Source of the DNA: SOKP01 sp048887165
Lineage (GTDB): Archaea > Asgardarchaeota > Lokiarchaeia > Sigyniarchaeales > SOKP01
Length of the DNA stretch: 64,000 bases
NCBI GenBank assembly: GCA_048887165.1
Contig: JBHLJZ010000004.1
Coordinates: 21,255-85,254 of the forward strand
Reading direction: 5' to 3'
Part shown: positions 19,801-28,009 of the stretch, one piece after another
Layout: every line of letters begins with the position of its first letter
Position numbering within the stretch: the stretch's first letter is position 1
Translations under genes and position numbers: made by a program
Notes under the pieces: model-generated
Seen by the model: only the letters and a program-made list of their open reading frames with translations
Told to the model about the DNA's origin: nothing
Database searches by the model: none

Positions 19801-20993
19801 TTTGCAGTATTGAACTCAAAATAGGATAATTCGTCTCCTAAATAACCAGTAGTAAAGGAATCTATCATTCTACTATTATTTGGCCCCAATCCTACGTTTC
19901 TAAGATTAGAATCTGTTCTTACTACTGTTCTGTTGGCTTCATATAATGAGATATTCAAATTGGCACTAGCAGCAGCAGTTTTGTTCAATGTCCTGATCCA
20001 GGCATAAAAACCATTTACAGTTGATGCTTCTCCTTTCAAATCAAACTCTAATGCAACATACTCATTATTTGTAATTGGTAAATCAAATCCATAAGTAGAA
20101 AATTCGCTATAAGAATCTAAAGTGACATTGTACACCTGAGTATCAAATCGTTCAATAAAGAATTGAATCTGGTTGACATCAGAATTATTGATGAAATTTA
20201 AATTTTCATTAATTATTCTTTCATTAATTTGATGTGGTCCTAAACTACTATTAACAAAGATAGGATCAGTTACATTTTTCCATATTAAATCTGATATATC
20301 TAGCATTTTTACAGTAATGTAGGCATCTCTACTTATTTCATAACCTAGCGTAAGTACAAAACCTAAGATAAAATCTCGATCAAATGCTAGATTTATTGAA
20401 GGAGTTCCACTTACAAACCAAGTACCAGCGAAACTAGCATCGATAGAAAAATTGATAATTCCATTTGAAGCATTAATTATTATATCGTTATCAGGATTCA
20501 CATCAGTTAATTGTCCAATATTAGAGAGTGTCAGTGCATTACCTTCATTTATTGTTAATGAGGAGCCACCAACATTGAAATCAAAATCTATGAAGCTACT
20601 TGCATATAACGCATCAGTATCTTCTAAAATATATTCTGTAGTATAATTATTTTGAAATGTAAAATTAAAATCACCAAATGAAAGATAACCCACATCTGTA
20701 TCTGACATGGAAGGTACATTGAAGAATTGCTGATTATTATAAGAAACAGACTCATTTGTAACATATAATCTTACATCTTGGTTATCTCCAGAACCTGTAA
20801 TATAATAATCACTCAAATAAGTGTCTGAAGAGACTTGTAATTCACTTTCTTTTTCTAAAAGAGTGTCTATTTCATCTTTTCCATCAATTTGCCAATAAAA
20901 GCTATTAAATATCTGTATATTCGTTAGAAGAATAGAAATAATAAAAATGCTTAAGAGCATTATCCTTTTAACTTCTCTTTTTCGTCGTATCAA
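16851..20993 (-). CDS. Large surface protein with N- and C-terminal membrane helices and a charged cytosolic tail
   Basis: The 1380-residue protein has an N-terminal hydrophobic segment after RRKREVKR (signal or anchor). About 1240 beta-rich residues follow, with many Asn-x-Ser/Thr sites. A second hydrophobic helix (SFFMVIILGVFIIVWGLMY) near 1280 is followed by a tail of about 85 residues rich in Lys and Glu (RRPRRGKYVK, KKKKEKPKE). Late segments resemble Ig-like or COG1361-type folds (FNISGFLSTEFGQ; ISLNKNVPFIYRNKLSTFKLSLTN). Inferred: an anchored cell-surface or S-layer-associated protein with a cytosolic contact tail. No enzymatic motif was seen. Confidence 0.75.
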   Translation of the reverse strand: MIRRKREVKRIMLLSIFIISILLTNIQIFNSFYWQIDGKDEIDTLLEKESELQVSSDTYLSDYYITGSGDNQDVRLYVTNESVSYNNQQFFNVPSMSDTDVGYLSFGDFNFTFQNNYTTEYILEDTDALYASSFIDFDFNVGGSSLTINEGNALTLSNIGQLTDVNPDNDIIINASNGIINFSIDASFAGTWFVSGTPSINLAFDRDFILGFVLTLGYEISRDAYITVKMLDISDLIWKNVTDPIFVNSSLGPHQINERIINENLNFINNSDVNQIQFFIERFDTQVYNVTLDSYSEFSTYGFDLPITNNEYVALEFDLKGEASTVNGFYAWIRTLNKTAAASANLNISLYEANRTVVRTDSNLRNVGLGPNNSRMIDSFTTGYLGDELSYFEFNTANTVDLKLYNYFIVIKSDSAEKIYSLVSLPRVTFGDPDQITDHQLKKTTDNGQSWSNARKNVETTIYFSEQLDASSFKINVTRGYMPSDFIMSEDDNLNIQDLPIENQTISSYPYNESSYLTWGLGRWNNNLTVPIISDGFNNFKVDLSWNNSIIKGFEFNVSYSVKAYWIEDALSTYNVSYDGTPEWTLNYTLDLGYKNFDNWDYLEFWFVYPDDYYAHNLTNPNNDEIYDLIVNETGGEFNLADNHSFEVSIVTYNITNNISGLYSLQLNSTNLVYEMHSYLKYNSNFWETNGFMNGDNMTTGLEIRDHNNLAPATGSATVYLFYPKNKTIWKQFNDNSGYLKEGSLFYDFNNDIILNIDDTLPVIGNYYLGYFWSNGSALGCKKLKLYINSYNVSLDDFFYQELQDQNVLDGLVDRVYDNYSILIATVNETTGTYIPNFFPVNESNVNEEYVYEMSMDDIPIVLKSFLQNETILNPNENIIINVSIQNMHELIDLDIYVDIKLVSLSNEEWIIDQQTSSTKTLKLKGDPLGRDIQEFSVQLTMPTLQPDDFWPGQNAPVRKGGAKTIVTIYFESSGEYHEIGIFESDNYALLVNSTESEFEGYIIALKYDKEITGASILKPFQRNECVYLPNQTTFLVNIYDKNYVSSYNQFIDSFALKTNSKFINISINPETPLKGSIFNISGFLSTEFGQILPNENVTCRYYNNTSWINISSQFSDINGLVNFEIDSLTLDNEDQLLFSFIWSGDIYILGKSQNITVDLFRVSNNISISLNKNVPFIYRNKLSTFKLSLTNIGNSILRVIDINVIITPNLEYSIVERNYIILNHFSPNESTYLILEVDIPIINELEINISIDAQNILTDEIINFEASNVFQTFDIPLSSYLTSFFMVIILGVFIIVWGLMYLFTKRTIKRIETPVEEVSKRRPRRGKYVKVSELEKVTEPEEEITIKKKKEKPKETIKEKVTDLDSLLEEEGLKDDKEK

Positions 20994-21160
20994 ATAAAAA
21001 CAACTGCTTAATTCAATTTTTTATTTATAAAATAATTTAAGAATATTAAAATTTCCTAATTATTTTAAATTTATCAGTTAGATTATGAAATGACAAAATA
21101 TTATTAATCTTCAATATATTCTAATTTAATAAATAAACCAAAGAATGATGGATTTGTTAA

Positions 21161-22513
21161 ATGAGCGAGAATTTAATTATTCATGAGATTGAGGCAAATA
21201 AAGAAGAGTATATTAATTTATTTAGAAAATTAGTTCAAACAAATTCATATAATCCCCCTGGTAATGAAAAAAGTATTGCTTTAATAATCGAACAATACTT
21301 AAAAGAAGCAGGTATTAAGGTTGAAATTTTTTCCTTTGATAATAATCGAGCTAACTTAATTGCTTATTTAAATGAAAATACTGAAGGAAGAAATTTATTA
21401 TATAATGGTCATATGGATGTAGTTCCTCCAGGATCTGAGCAAGATTGGAAAAATGATCCTTTAGACGCCTATACCAAAAGAAATAAATATATTTATGGAA
21501 GAGGAGCAGCAGATATGAAAGGAGGTCTAGCTGCTATGGTCATTGCTTTGAAGATATTAAAAAAATTAGAGATCCGAGTATCTGGAAACCTAATTCTAAA
21601 CACAGTTGCGGATGAGGAGACAGGAGGAGAATATGGTACTAAATGGTCTTTAGATAATTGGCTTAAATCTGTTAAAATTGATTTTACTGTGATAGGAGAA
21701 CCTTCTGGACTTAATCCACTCCCAAAAGCTATACTTTTAGGAGAAAAGGGGCGTCTGATTGTAAAAGTAAAAACAAATGGTATATCCTGCCACTCATCAA
21801 TGCCAGCAATGGGAAAAAACGCCATCAATATGATGAGTGAGATTATTGAAAATCTGGATAAATTAAATGAGTATATACCTCCTATAAACCCACCAATTGA
21901 TAAAAATCAATTAAAAAAATTGATAGGATCATCTTTTCCGACTAATGATATTCTAGAAAAAATATTTTCAGAACAACCAGTTTTGCAGAGCCTACTAGAT
22001 TCACTAGTACGTTTTACTAAAGCTGTAACTGTAATTAAGGGAGGGATTAAAGAGAATGTTATTCCTGATACCTGTGAAGCTATTATTGACTTTAGGCTTT
22101 TACCGGATCAAGATGTTAATACAATTATGAAAGCATTACGAAAGATTATTGAAGAAGATTTGGGATATATGGTAAAAGATCATAAAGCTGGCATATCAGG
22201 CAATGTATTTGTCAATTTGGAAATTGTGACTGCCTCAGAGGGTTCATATTGGAAAGAATGGCAAAATTCTTCTGATTTAAGAGAGTTTCATCAATTAGTT
22301 GAGAACATCTATCGAAGAAAACCTTTTTATTTTCTTTTGCCTGCTTCTGCTGATGCCCATTATCTACGAAACGATAACTTTTGTACTCAAACAATCTTAT
22401 TTGGGCCAGGAAGTGCTGGAACAGCACACGCAGTAAATGAATATATAGAGATTCAAGACTTTATTAATGCAATAAAGGTTTACACCTTATTTGCTTACAG
22501 ATTCTTAAGATAA
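21161..22513 (+). CDS. M20-family metallopeptidase/deacylase (ArgE/DapE/ACY1-like)
   Basis: The 450-residue protein has the family metal motifs: YNGHMDVVPPG, GRGAADMKGG, and ADEETGG with the catalytic Glu-Glu. A later His lies in GSAGTAHAVNE. An inserted dimerisation domain is implied by the length (family usual 380-450). It should cleave an amide bond such as an N-acyl amino acid or short peptide. Without arginine or lysine biosynthesis neighbours, I do not assign ArgE or LysK specifically. Confidence 0.88.
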   Translation: MSENLIIHEIEANKEEYINLFRKLVQTNSYNPPGNEKSIALIIEQYLKEAGIKVEIFSFDNNRANLIAYLNENTEGRNLLYNGHMDVVPPGSEQDWKNDPLDAYTKRNKYIYGRGAADMKGGLAAMVIALKILKKLEIRVSGNLILNTVADEETGGEYGTKWSLDNWLKSVKIDFTVIGEPSGLNPLPKAILLGEKGRLIVKVKTNGISCHSSMPAMGKNAINMMSEIIENLDKLNEYIPPINPPIDKNQLKKLIGSSFPTNDILEKIFSEQPVLQSLLDSLVRFTKAVTVIKGGIKENVIPDTCEAIIDFRLLPDQDVNTIMKALRKIIEEDLGYMVKDHKAGISGNVFVNLEIVTASEGSYWKEWQNSSDLREFHQLVENIYRRKPFYFLLPASADAHYLRNDNFCTQTILFGPGSAGTAHAVNEYIEIQDFINAIKVYTLFAYRFLR

Positions 22514-22612
22514 AACTTTAATTTCCTTTTTATGTCTATATAAAATATAAATTTTTTTAAGAGTTAGATTTCTTAATAATTTTAAATTTATTGAATTTTT
22601 CATGTAAATATT

Positions 22613-23785
22613 TTGCAAGATATTAAAATTGAAGATACGGTTATACTTTTAGATACCTCTCGTTCAATGTTAAGAAAAGATTTCAAACCGAATCGGATAA
22701 ATGTTGCATTGGGTGCAGTAAAAAATTTCATTCATTCAAAATTTGTAATAGATCCAAAAGATAGAATTGCAATAGTGACTTTTGGAGATACAACGAGAAG
22801 AATTTGTCCCTTTAGTTTTGAAGAAGAAAAATTGGTTGACTCGTTTAAGAAAATTCAGATCTCTGGTAAAGGTTTATTACATGAAGGAATCGCATTTTCT
22901 ATCCAAATACTAGTAGGAGAAATGCGAAAAATCGGTGGAAAAACGCAAAGGATATTTATTGTCTCGGACAATAAGTTAATTTATGACGAAAAAATAATGA
23001 AAATGGTCAATATCGCTAAGGGTTTAGGAATATATATCGATTCTTGCCAGCTAGGAAAATCGCAAGATTATAGTCAAACCATATTAAAACAGATTACTCA
23101 ATCAACAAATGGAGAATATGGATTTTTCAACAATACAAAAGCGATATTAAATGCAGGAAAAGCATTTGCTTCAAAGAAGGCAGCAAAAGAAACTACAGAT
23201 TATTTCGCTCCAGATAAAAAGATTGAGCTGGCTCCTTTAATAAGTGAAATTGCATTACCATTGAGAAGACCTAATGTACTTGATATTAGACTTATGATGA
23301 CTGAAGGAAATAAGGGGCAAGAAAAGTGTTCGATTTGTCATTCAACTAAAGCACCAATAACAGAAGCAGATTTCTATTCTGAAGGGAGATATTGCCCCTC
23401 TTGTGATCGCCCAATGCATTTATCATGTGCTACAATGTGGGCGAAAAAAACTGAATATAAAGAAAATGTTTTTAGGTGTCCATTTTGTTATTTTCTTCTT
23501 GAATTACCGAGATCAGCTTCAATTATAATAGAACAAAAAACGGAAGATGAACCAAAAATAAAAATTATTGATGAGACTGGTATAAATACAACTAAAATGG
23601 TGGTAATTCCCGAGGCCCAAATTAATAGCATTGATGCTTCATGCACTTATTGCCACAGTATTTTTTTAGGAGATTACAAGGTTTATCAATGTGAAAAATG
23701 TGGCGCATATTACCATGAACCTTGTTTGAACAAGATGAATGAAGAAATCAAAGCATGCAGAAATTGCGGAGCATCGATCACCTAA
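22613..23785 (+). CDS. vWA-domain protein with two C4HC3 zinc fingers (Ssl1/p44-like layout)
   Basis: The 390-residue protein starts at TTG 22613; no ATG or GTG is in frame upstream. A vWA domain covers about 7-185 with the MIDAS motif Asp14-x-Ser16-x-Ser18 and a TFGDT segment. Zinc finger 1 (239-295) reads C-x2-C-x18-C-x2-C-x4-H-x2-C-x16-C-x2-C. Finger 2 (344-385) reads C-x2-C-x12-C-x2-C-x4-H-x2-C-x10-C-x2-C. C4HC3 is the PHD/RING-variant arrangement. The order vWA then two zinc modules matches eukaryotic TFIIH subunit Ssl1/p44, whose last module has similar spacing. It could instead be a ubiquitin-ligase-like adaptor. Function inferred only. Confidence 0.8.
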   Translation: MQDIKIEDTVILLDTSRSMLRKDFKPNRINVALGAVKNFIHSKFVIDPKDRIAIVTFGDTTRRICPFSFEEEKLVDSFKKIQISGKGLLHEGIAFSIQILVGEMRKIGGKTQRIFIVSDNKLIYDEKIMKMVNIAKGLGIYIDSCQLGKSQDYSQTILKQITQSTNGEYGFFNNTKAILNAGKAFASKKAAKETTDYFAPDKKIELAPLISEIALPLRRPNVLDIRLMMTEGNKGQEKCSICHSTKAPITEADFYSEGRYCPSCDRPMHLSCATMWAKKTEYKENVFRCPFCYFLLELPRSASIIIEQKTEDEPKIKIIDETGINTTKMVVIPEAQINSIDASCTYCHSIFLGDYKVYQCEKCGAYYHEPCLNKMNEEIKACRNCGASIT

Positions 23786-23918
23786 CGATAAAACTTATTT
23801 TTTAACAGAGTATTTTAAGTTATAACGCATTCCTAGATCAATTTTACATAAATATTGTCAATTTTTTAACATTAATCTAATAAAATTGAAATAATAAAGT
23901 AAATTACTTAACAAATAC

Positions 23919-23937
23919 GAGGAGGTAACTTATTCTG
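23919..23937 (+). promoter_or_regulatory. Strong Shine-Dalgarno site and non-AUG start of methionyl-tRNA synthetase
   Basis: GAGGAGGTAA ends eight bases before CTG (23935). A TAA at 23926-23928 in the same frame closes everything further upstream. No ATG, GTG or TTG occurs between that stop and the HLGN catalytic motif. CTG is best spaced; ATT at 23932 is the alternative. Confidence 0.6.
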
Positions 23938-25983
23938 TCTAAAACTAAAACTAATAAATGGATTATCACTTCGGCTTGGCCTTATTCAACTCAACCACCT
24001 CATCTCGGTAATTTAATAGGGAGTACTCTCTCTGCAGATGTATTTGCAAGATTTCTTAGAATGAAGGGTGATGAAGTTGTTTTTGTTTCAGGTTCAGATA
24101 CACATGGAACACCCGTTGCCGTGGAAGCAAAAAAATCAGGTATTTCTACAGAGGAGCTAGCTTTAAGGAACCATGCAATTATTAAAGATTTACATAAAAA
24201 ATGGAAAATTTCATTTGATAATTACACTTTAACGCACAATCCAACACATATTGAATTTGTACAGAATTTCTATTTAGATATACAAAAGAATGGATATATC
24301 TTTGAAAAAGAAATTGAATCATTATTTTGTGAAATCGATAATTTATTTCTACCAGATAGATTTGTCGAAGGAGTATGTCCTTTCTGTGGAGATGAAAAAG
24401 CAAGAGGAGATCAATGTGATAAGTGTCAAAAACTTCTTACTCCTTTAGAATTAAAGAATCCTCAATGCGCTATCTGCGGAAATCCTCCAAAAGTTAAAAA
24501 AACTAAACATTGGTATATGGATTTTCCCAAATTACAGGAAAGTTTAGAAATTTTGATTGAAAATAATAAGATTATTCCCTCGAATGCAAGACAAATGTGT
24601 TTAAATAGTATTTCTGAAGGTTTACCAGAAAGATCAATTACTAGGGATTTAGAGTGGGGAATTCCTGCACCTTTTAAAGGAGCTGATAATAAAACTATCT
24701 ACGTTTGGTTTGAGGCAGTATTAGGGTACATATCTGCCGTCAAAGAATGGGCAGAAAAAATAATTAAAGATCCAGAAAAATTTAGATACTTTTGGAAAGA
24801 TCCCAATACTAAAACAGTTTATTTTATTGGAAAAGATAATATCATTTTTCATTTAATTGTATTTCCAGGTTTATTAATGGCTTATAATAATGACAAAAAA
24901 GAAACTGATAGATTCGTTCTTCCGTATAATGTCTCTTCTACTGAATTTTTAATGTATGAGAATGAAAAATTTTCAAAGTCAAGAGGCATTGGTATCTGGA
25001 TTGATGAAGCATTAGAATTGGCACCAATTGATTATTGGCGTTTCAATTTAATTTACAACCGCCCTGAAACTAGCGATACATCGTTTTTATGGTCAGAATT
25101 TGAAAACAACATTAAAGCTTTGAATGATAACATTGGAAATTTTATTCACAGAACTTTAACATTCATTAATAAACAATTTAATGGAAAAGTTCCCAAAAAA
25201 TTAGAATATGACGAAATTGATAGAAATTTTATTGACAAAATCAATAATATTAGTTTTGAAATAAGTGAGAACTTAGAAAATTTCAATTTAAGAAAAGCTC
25301 TCAGAGAAATTGTTAATTTTGGAAAAGAAGGGAATGTTTATTTGAATGAAAAGGCACCATGGCATATAATAAAGAAAAATAAAGATTTAGCAGGCCACGT
25401 ATTTAATATTTGTATTCAAGCAGTCTATGCATTTGCTGTCCTTTTAGGGCCTTTCATTCCTGATACTTCTGAAACAATACTCTCTTATCTAAATGCTCCA
25501 TCATTGAAGGATATAAGATGGGAGAGTATTAATGAAAATTCTATAGAAGAGGGAATAAAAATGAAAAAACCTGAACCCTTATTTCAAAAACTTGATGTCG
25601 ATGAGATTAAAAATAAACTCCAAAATTTAAGAGAACAAAAATTAAGAGGAGCTGAAAAAGGATTGATATCATATGATGATTTCAAAAAATTAGATATAAA
25701 AGTTGCATTGGTAGAAGAAGTAGAAAAAGTACTTAAAGCAGATAAGCTGTATAAATTAACCATTAACCTAGGGACAGAAAAAAGAACTTTAGCAGCAGGA
25801 TTAGCAGAACATTATAAAGCAGAAGAACTAAGAGGTAAAAAAATAGTTGTTTTAACAAATTTAGAACCTAGAAAACTTAGGGGTATTACTAGTCAAGGTA
25901 TGCTTCTTGCTGCAGTTGAAGGAGATAAAGTATCTATTTTAAAGCCAGATAAAGACATTCCTCCCGGAGCCAAAGTAGAATAA
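23935..25983 (+). CDS. metG: Methionyl-tRNA synthetase with C-terminal tRNA-binding domain
   Basis: The class I synthetase charges tRNA-Met. From the proposed CTG start it has 682 residues. The HIGH-type motif is HLGN at 23-26, KMSKS is KFSKS at 345-349, and zinc knuckles start at Cys148 (CPFC, CDKC, CAIC). An EMAPII/Trbp111-like OB-fold tRNA-binding domain occupies about 570-682 (DIKVALVEEVEKV through GMLLAAVEG). A start at the first ATG (24061) would delete HLGN, so a non-AUG start is required unless the sequence has an error. The gene abuts the next, convergent gene with no spacer. Confidence 0.95.
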   Translation: MSKTKTNKWIITSAWPYSTQPPHLGNLIGSTLSADVFARFLRMKGDEVVFVSGSDTHGTPVAVEAKKSGISTEELALRNHAIIKDLHKKWKISFDNYTLTHNPTHIEFVQNFYLDIQKNGYIFEKEIESLFCEIDNLFLPDRFVEGVCPFCGDEKARGDQCDKCQKLLTPLELKNPQCAICGNPPKVKKTKHWYMDFPKLQESLEILIENNKIIPSNARQMCLNSISEGLPERSITRDLEWGIPAPFKGADNKTIYVWFEAVLGYISAVKEWAEKIIKDPEKFRYFWKDPNTKTVYFIGKDNIIFHLIVFPGLLMAYNNDKKETDRFVLPYNVSSTEFLMYENEKFSKSRGIGIWIDEALELAPIDYWRFNLIYNRPETSDTSFLWSEFENNIKALNDNIGNFIHRTLTFINKQFNGKVPKKLEYDEIDRNFIDKINNISFEISENLENFNLRKALREIVNFGKEGNVYLNEKAPWHIIKKNKDLAGHVFNICIQAVYAFAVLLGPFIPDTSETILSYLNAPSLKDIRWESINENSIEEGIKMKKPEPLFQKLDVDEIKNKLQNLREQKLRGAEKGLISYDDFKKLDIKVALVEEVEKVLKADKLYKLTINLGTEKRTLAAGLAEHYKAEELRGKKIVVLTNLEPRKLRGITSQGMLLAAVEGDKVSILKPDKDIPPGAKVE

Positions 25984-27228
25984 TTATAGTTTTAATGAAA
26001 AGATAGGATTTAATCTAGCTACGATTTCACCCAAATCTAATTGAAGAGATTTGAGTATTACATCTCTTCCCCTATATTCAAATTGTAGTTCTTTTACATT
26101 TCTTAAAATCTTTAATTTAGATTTGTCTTTTACTAATTCACATACAAAATATCTTTGATCCTTATATTCAAGTACTCTTTGAACAGTTAATATATCAGGT
26201 AAAGTATAGCCTCCTCCATGGGGTAGTAAGTTAGCATTCTTTAGCAATTCTTTTAATCCTAGCTCTTCAGCTCTCTCCGTAAATTTATTATTTCGAAGGA
26301 CGGTTCCTGAAAAATTTTTTTTTCCCCTAAATAAATAACATGCTATATCAGCTCTAAGCGCAGTAGGATAAATATTTGATTCAATATGATCACAGTTAGA
26401 ATCGGTACAATTACTTCCTAAGTACATATTATTATAATCTTTTAAGAACTGATGAGGTTGATTGCAAATAATATTTAATTTATCACCAAATAAACGGGAC
26501 CCAATGATTTCACGCTTTTTATTAGAAAATTTCAAAGCTTTATTATGAAAATCTAGATATTCTTTTGCATCAGAATCAAGTAAGACATATTGTGATCCAA
26601 ATATTGTTTTTTCCTCAATTGACTTTTCTTTTAAAGTTTTTGAAGAATCAATATATAAACCTATACCGTATTTGTCATTTCTAAATTCAGGAGCAGAACC
26701 ATGAATTAAGAACAAATATGGAGGAAATTTAATGTCAGATAAATTCTTAGTTTCAAAACAATTAACAAAATGGTTAGAAATTCCATAATCCCAATTTATT
26801 AAAATATTATCATAATATAGTTCTGTAGATTTAATATTATCAATTTCCTTGATAATATCATAAGGATCAGGTAACTCATCTAAACCTCCTGCCAATATTC
26901 CGCAACAATTTGGCTTTACATTTAAAAAGATTAATCTCTCTTTACCATTACCCCAATTTAACCGTCCACCATACCCTAAACCAGAATTCCACCTATAATT
27001 ATTACGAGATATTGTTTCGTCTGGAGAGGATATAAATGTCGCTTTTGGGTCAAAACCATATTTTTCTTGAATTAATTGAAATTGTGAAAGACCATATTTC
27101 ATATTTTCTCTGCATAATCTCGAAGCACCATCATTTAATCCCGTAGAAAATATGAAATTACTTGCTCTTTGCAATAAATCTTCTTTATTTAAATTAATTA
27201 AGTTAGAATGAAGGCTTCTTGAGCTCAT
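25984..27228 (-). CDS. Conserved-looking protein of unknown function (414 aa)
   Basis: I do not recognise this protein. It looks soluble, with no membrane helix. Notable segments are a Gly/Asn/Trp-rich SGLGYGGRLNWGN, NVKPNCCGILAGG, a CTDSNCDHIE cysteine-histidine cluster that could bind metal, and LPHGGGYTLPD near the C-terminus. Its stop codon directly adjoins the methionyl-tRNA synthetase stop on the other strand. It is divergent from the 27353 gene across 124 bp. Confidence 0.7.
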   Translation of the reverse strand: MSSRSLHSNLINLNKEDLLQRASNFIFSTGLNDGASRLCRENMKYGLSQFQLIQEKYGFDPKATFISSPDETISRNNYRWNSGLGYGGRLNWGNGKERLIFLNVKPNCCGILAGGLDELPDPYDIIKEIDNIKSTELYYDNILINWDYGISNHFVNCFETKNLSDIKFPPYLFLIHGSAPEFRNDKYGIGLYIDSSKTLKEKSIEEKTIFGSQYVLLDSDAKEYLDFHNKALKFSNKKREIIGSRLFGDKLNIICNQPHQFLKDYNNMYLGSNCTDSNCDHIESNIYPTALRADIACYLFRGKKNFSGTVLRNNKFTERAEELGLKELLKNANLLPHGGGYTLPDILTVQRVLEYKDQRYFVCELVKDKSKLKILRNVKELQFEYRGRDVILKSLQLDLGEIVARLNPIFSLKL

Positions 27229-27352
27229 TCGACTAAAATTTATTCCTTAATAAAGTTAAATAAGTTATATAATAACTTATTATATAATATTAATGATAAA
27301 ATAATGCTAATCGCTAATAACTAAATATAAATAATATCTTATAAAAAATATT

Positions 27353-27988
27353 ATGAGCTCAGTTAATGGCAATATTCTCTTTGATTCTGTAAAAGAAATA
27401 AAGTCTGAAGGAATATTTAAAGGATCTATAATAACAAAGTGTAATGATGATTACAAATCAGTAATTTTTTCCGATAATATGAGAATTACAAATTCGGAAG
27501 GAGTTTATATTACAGAAGGGCTGAATGTTGGTTTTAAACTCATAGGAAATAAGATGTCAGCATTTTCTAAAAAGGGAGATTTCTATTGGAAGGATAACAT
27601 AAGTTCCCTTGAGTACTCTGTATTAATCCCCGAAGATATAATGAAGGTTTATGATGAGGGACAATTTGGTGACGCATTTCCTTTTACACTAAATTTATTA
27701 CATACAGCGGGACTTTATTTAAGTAATTATGAATATGGTATAAATCATCTTGACTTTTTCAAAGGAGAGATTCTTAAGAATCCAGTTTCTCTAATAATGA
27801 ATGGTATCATCGTTGCGGATAGGGTGGTTATCGATCATCGAGGTGATCCTGTATTTTACGATTGTCTGATTGTGGGAAGAGATCAAAAAGAGGATTTATC
27901 AGTATCGTATGAACCATTAACAAATGTAAAGAAGTCATTAGCAAATGTTGAATATATTATCATTTTAGGGATTGAAGAATTAAAATAA
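27353..27988 (+). CDS. Unknown protein (211 aa) paired with an AAA+ ATPase
   Basis: The sequence is soluble and beta-rich with no recognised motif (NGIIVADRVVIDHRGDPVFYD is the most distinctive segment). It lies 21 nt ahead of the ATPase gene on the same strand, so the pair is likely an operon and the protein may be a partner or regulator of the ATPase. The start is the only ATG near the frame opening. Confidence 0.65.
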   Translation: MSSVNGNILFDSVKEIKSEGIFKGSIITKCNDDYKSVIFSDNMRITNSEGVYITEGLNVGFKLIGNKMSAFSKKGDFYWKDNISSLEYSVLIPEDIMKVYDEGQFGDAFPFTLNLLHTAGLYLSNYEYGINHLDFFKGEILKNPVSLIMNGIIVADRVVIDHRGDPVFYDCLIVGRDQKEDLSVSYEPLTNVKKSLANVEYIIILGIEELK

Positions 27989-28009
27989 GAATAATCAAAT
28001 TGTGACATT

